From Deltaproteobacteria bacterium (GTDB lineage: Bacteria > Desulfobacterota > Desulfarculia > Adiutricales > JAGVGV01): DNA of 16,255 nt. Where the stretch lies: assembly GCA_015233515.1 (NCBI GenBank), contig JADFXS010000041.1:1-16255 (forward strand). The letters are read 5' to 3'. Of the stretch, positions 13,810 to 16,255 are shown piece by piece. The notes below the pieces were generated by a model. It was not told where the DNA came from. It worked only from the letters and a program-made list of their open reading frames with translations, and searched no databases. How positions within the stretch are numbered: the first letter of the stretch is position 1; every line of letters starts with the position of its first letter. Both the position numbers and the translations under genes were made by a program.

Positions 13810-16255
13810 TCAGTCTTGCCTCAACCCACGCTTGGGGTTCTCTCCAGAAGCACCAGATTCTCCAGTTGGGACAAAAGATTGTGGATCCTCTTGCTCAAGA
13901 ACTTCCCTTATCGCTTGGGCAATCGTGTTTACGAGCAACGGTTTTCTGATAAATTTTTTTATCCCGATTTCAACCGCGTTATTTTCGCTTACTTGATGGC
14001 TAAACCCTGAACAAAGAATAATGGGAATATCGGGCCGAACGGTTAATAACTCCTTGGCTAATTCCATGCCGGTCATCTGGGGCATGGTATGGTCGGTGAT
14101 GACCAGGTCAAAATCAGTCGGCTTGGCTTTAAACAATTCCAGAGCCTCCAGGCTTGAAGTCTTGGTTATAACCCGATAGCCGAGTCGCTCTAACAGCCTC
14201 TGCCCCATGTCGGCTAACACCGCTTCATCATCTATAAACAGAATTCTTTCCGTCCCACATTCAAAAGGTTCGGTTGTAGGTACTTCGGTTGATGTTATCT
14301 GCTCGACAATAGGGAGATAGACATTAAACGTTGTCCCTTTACCCGGCTCGCTATAAACACTGATGGCCCCTTTTAGACTCTGGACTATGCCATGAATGAC
14401 CGCAAGACCAAGCCCCGTTCCTTTTTCTTGATCTTTGGTCGTAAAGTAGGGGTCAAAAATACGATCCATAATTTCCGGCTTTATACCGGACCCAGTGTCA
14501 TTGACCGATAATTTCACATAGCTTCCCGGAGAGAGTTTAAAATCGCCACATAAATAGTCCTGGTCAATTATAACCTCTTGCAAATCGACGGATAAAATTC
14601 CCCCTTTTTCCTCCATGGCGTGTGAAGCGTTGGTGCAAAGGTTCATGACTATTTGATGAATGCTTGTGGGATCGGCGAAAACCACACTATCTATAAATGT
14701 AAAATGTTGCCTGATTTCAATGGTTGATGGTAATGAGGCGCGAATTAATTTTAGCGCCTCCTTGATGAGGGAGCTCACTTGAACAACTACGGGCTGATGT
14801 TCCGTTTGGCGGCTAAATGAAAGAATATGCTTAACTAAGTCGGTAGCTCTCAGACCAGCTTGATAGATTTGTTCTAAATACTGTTTATGCGGACTTTCCT
14901 TTTGTGATTCAAGGATGGCCAATTGAGTATAACCCATTATAGCTCCGAGGATATTATTGAAGTCATGGGCAATCCCTCCGGCTAATGTCCCGATAGCTTC
15001 CATCTTTTGAGCTTGGACTAATTTGCCCTGCAGTTTTTCCTTTTCTTCCTCCGCCAGTTTGCGGTCGCTGATATCCCGGGTGATTGATATGATATGGGGT
15101 ATCCCTTTCAGGGTAATGACTCTAGCCGACATCAAGGCTGTACCGATGCTTCCGTTTTTACGCCGGAAATTTGCTTCAAGATTTTCGATATAGCCATGTT
15201 CCTTCAACCTATCGACCAGTTTTTTCCGGTCGTCCTGATTGTGCCAAATGCTGATATCCAAGGAAGTTTTACCACTAACATCCGCGCGAGTATAACCGGT
15301 CAAAATAGTAAATCCCTCGTTGATATCCACGTATAAACCGTCTTCCAAACGGTTAATGTTCACAGCATCAGGTGAAGCTTTAAACGTCAGGCGGAATCGT
15401 TCCTCGCTGTCCAGCAGATCTTCTTCCACTCGCTTGCGCTCCGATATGTCTGTATCGGAACCGCAATAGCCCAGTAATTCACCGTTACTATTCAGCATGG
15501 GTATGCCGTTGGTGGAGACCCATATCAAATGACCATCCCGGGCTTGTATGGGATTGACCAGATTTGTGAAGTCACCCTTCAGCTCAAATACCTTAAATGC
15601 GGCGGCCTTGAACATCTCGCGCCTTTCCTCGGGATGCAGATCGTAGAAGTGTCTCTGCCCGACTAATTCGTCCGGCCGGTAACCCCAAACCGCCTCGGAC
15701 ACATCACTGACATAGATATACAGGCCTTCTGGATTCACCTCCCAGGTGACGGTTCGGCTCTGCTCAGCCAACAGGGTAACCCGTCGAGCGCTCTCTCGCA
15801 GTGCTTCTTCTTTAATTTTGCCCGCCTCTATCCGGCGCAGCGCCTCCTCCGCCCGCTTGTGCGCGCTAATGTCCATAACCGTACCCAGACAATAAAGAGG
15901 TTGGTCGTTACCATCGCGGATGAGAATGGTATCGATAATGGCGTAAATGGTGTGCCCCTTTTTGTGGATGTATTTTTTTTCCATATGATAGTTATCGATC
16001 ATGCCTGAAGCGAGCAGGGTTTGTTGCCGCAGGTTTTCTTCAATGCTTTCCGGATGAGTGATATCCTGGAGGTACTTGCCTAAAAGCTCTTCCTCTCGGT
16101 AGCCGAGCATCCGGCAAAAGGCCGCGTTAACGGACTCGATTCTGAATGTCAGTGAAACTTGGGCCACGCCTACCGCCATATGCTCGTAGATCAGCCGGAA
16201 GCGCGCCTCACTTTCCCTCAACGTGTCTTCAGCTTTTTTGCGATCGGTGATGTCC
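13810..16255 (-). CDS. Multi-PAS hybrid histidine kinase with C-terminal receiver (N-terminus beyond window edge)
   Basis: The reading frame is open to the right edge: codons before the TTG at 16221 read DITDRKKAEDT, the end of another PAS/PAC unit. The true start is therefore outside the window and 16221 should not be taken as the start. The 814 visible codons hold three PAS domains (numbered from the first complete codon: about 18-132, 155-272, 282-400). A transmitter follows with AGGIAHDFNNIL (His430), N-box NLCTNASHAM (Asn542), NDTGSGI (Asp586) and KGTGLGL. The receiver has Asp721 in LVITDHTMPQ and Lys771 in IRKPL. A tail of about 24 residues after EVLEQED is absent from the dCache kinase. 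No membrane helix is visible in this part. The gene is a mosaic: its first full PAS matches the REC-PAS3 kinase and its transmitter/receiver matches the dCache kinase. Confidence 0.9.
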   Translation of the reverse strand, partial: DITDRKKAEDTLRESEARFRLIYEHMAVGVAQVSLTFRIESVNAAFCRMLGYREEELLGKYLQDITHPESIEENLRQQTLLASGMIDNYHMEKKYIHKKGHTIYAIIDTILIRDGNDQPLYCLGTVMDISAHKRAEEALRRIEAGKIKEEALRESARRVTLLAEQSRTVTWEVNPEGLYIYVSDVSEAVWGYRPDELVGQRHFYDLHPEERREMFKAAAFKVFELKGDFTNLVNPIQARDGHLIWVSTNGIPMLNSNGELLGYCGSDTDISERKRVEEDLLDSEERFRLTFKASPDAVNINRLEDGLYVDINEGFTILTGYTRADVSGKTSLDISIWHNQDDRKKLVDRLKEHGYIENLEANFRRKNGSIGTALMSARVITLKGIPHIISITRDISDRKLAEEEKEKLQGKLVQAQKMEAIGTLAGGIAHDFNNILGAIMGYTQLAILESQKESPHKQYLEQIYQAGLRATDLVKHILSFSRQTEHQPVVVQVSSLIKEALKLIRASLPSTIEIRQHFTFIDSVVFADPTSIHQIVMNLCTNASHAMEEKGGILSVDLQEVIIDQDYLCGDFKLSPGSYVKLSVNDTGSGIKPEIMDRIFDPYFTTKDQEKGTGLGLAVIHGIVQSLKGAISVYSEPGKGTTFNVYLPIVEQITSTEVPTTEPFECGTERILFIDDEAVLADMGQRLLERLGYRVITKTSSLEALELFKAKPTDFDLVITDHTMPQMTGMELAKELLTVRPDIPIILCSGFSHQVSENNAVEIGIKKFIRKPLLVNTIAQAIREVLEQEDPQSFVPTGESGASGENPKRGLRQD
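14017..14217 (-). repeat. 201-bp perfectly identical tract, copy in the mosaic kinase receiver
   Basis: Partner of the tract at 7068-7268, in the same orientation and the same reading frame. The flanking homologous sequence shows frequent synonymous and amino-acid differences, so the sudden absence of any mismatch here stands out. Confidence 0.9.
15945..15991 (-). repeat. 47-bp identical tract in paralogous PAS domain, copy 2
   Basis: Partner of 12544-12590. The surrounding homologous block reaches the right edge of the window, so the duplicated segment probably continues beyond it. Confidence 0.85.

Noticed and set aside
16219..16221. TTG at 16221 as the start of the right-hand kinase
   Set aside because: The frame continues upstream to the window edge with a conserved PAC end (DITDRKKAED), matching the neighbouring kinase. 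The gene is simply truncated by the window.
1..16255. CRISPR arrays, tRNA or rRNA genes, complete insertion sequences
   Set aside because: I saw no regularly spaced direct repeats, no tRNA- or rRNA-like sequence and no transposase motifs. The long repeats found are paralogous coding segments.

Overview
The window looks like chromosomal DNA from a strictly anaerobic bacterium. A Desulfobacterota (former Deltaproteobacteria) origin is my best guess. It rests on a ferredoxin-dependent 2-oxoglutarate oxidoreductase operon, several multi-PAS hybrid histidine kinases of the GGIAHDFNN type, and a cysteine-rich PAS domain of a kind common in that group. This is inference from family content, not a phylogeny.

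Layout. Positions 1-2210 (minus strand) hold three genes of a korDABC-type operon: the small ferredoxin-like subunit KorD, then KorA, then KorB, which runs off the left edge. A possible 25-codon ORF is wedged exactly between korD and korA. Positions 2211-3037 are a divergent intergenic region of about 0.8 kb. It carries a sigma70-like promoter for each direction and an 89-bp palindromic repeat. Positions 3038-4477 (plus strand) encode an exported protein with two Tudor-knot-like domains and a C-terminal transglutaminase-like cysteine peptidase domain. From 4510 to the right edge everything is on the minus strand and is signal transduction. In transcription order this is: an incomplete multi-PAS hybrid kinase (entering from the right edge), a soluble REC-PAS3-kinase-REC protein, a membrane-bound dCache-PAS4-kinase-REC protein, a response regulator fused to an RsbW-like ATPase domain, and a PAS-PP2C (RsbU/SpoIIE-like) phosphatase.

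How the genes may work together. The last two proteins are the opposing kinase and phosphatase of a partner-switching module. They lie directly downstream of the dCache hybrid kinase, so a plausible route is extracellular ligand -> hybrid kinase -> receiver of the RsbW-like protein -> phosphorylation state of a STAS-domain protein -> sigma factor or other output. No STAS protein or sigma factor is in the window.

The most interesting structural signal is that the three hybrid kinases are not independent. The right-hand kinase is a mosaic. One PAS domain aligns without gaps at a constant 3,401-bp offset to the middle kinase. Its transmitter plus receiver aligns without gaps at a constant 6,949-bp offset to the dCache kinase, and this includes a 201-bp stretch with no mismatch at all. 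This points to domain shuffling and recent gene conversion. Other items worth following are the twin Tudor-knot/transglutaminase architecture, the five-cysteine PAS of the phosphatase, and the small ORF in the kor operon.
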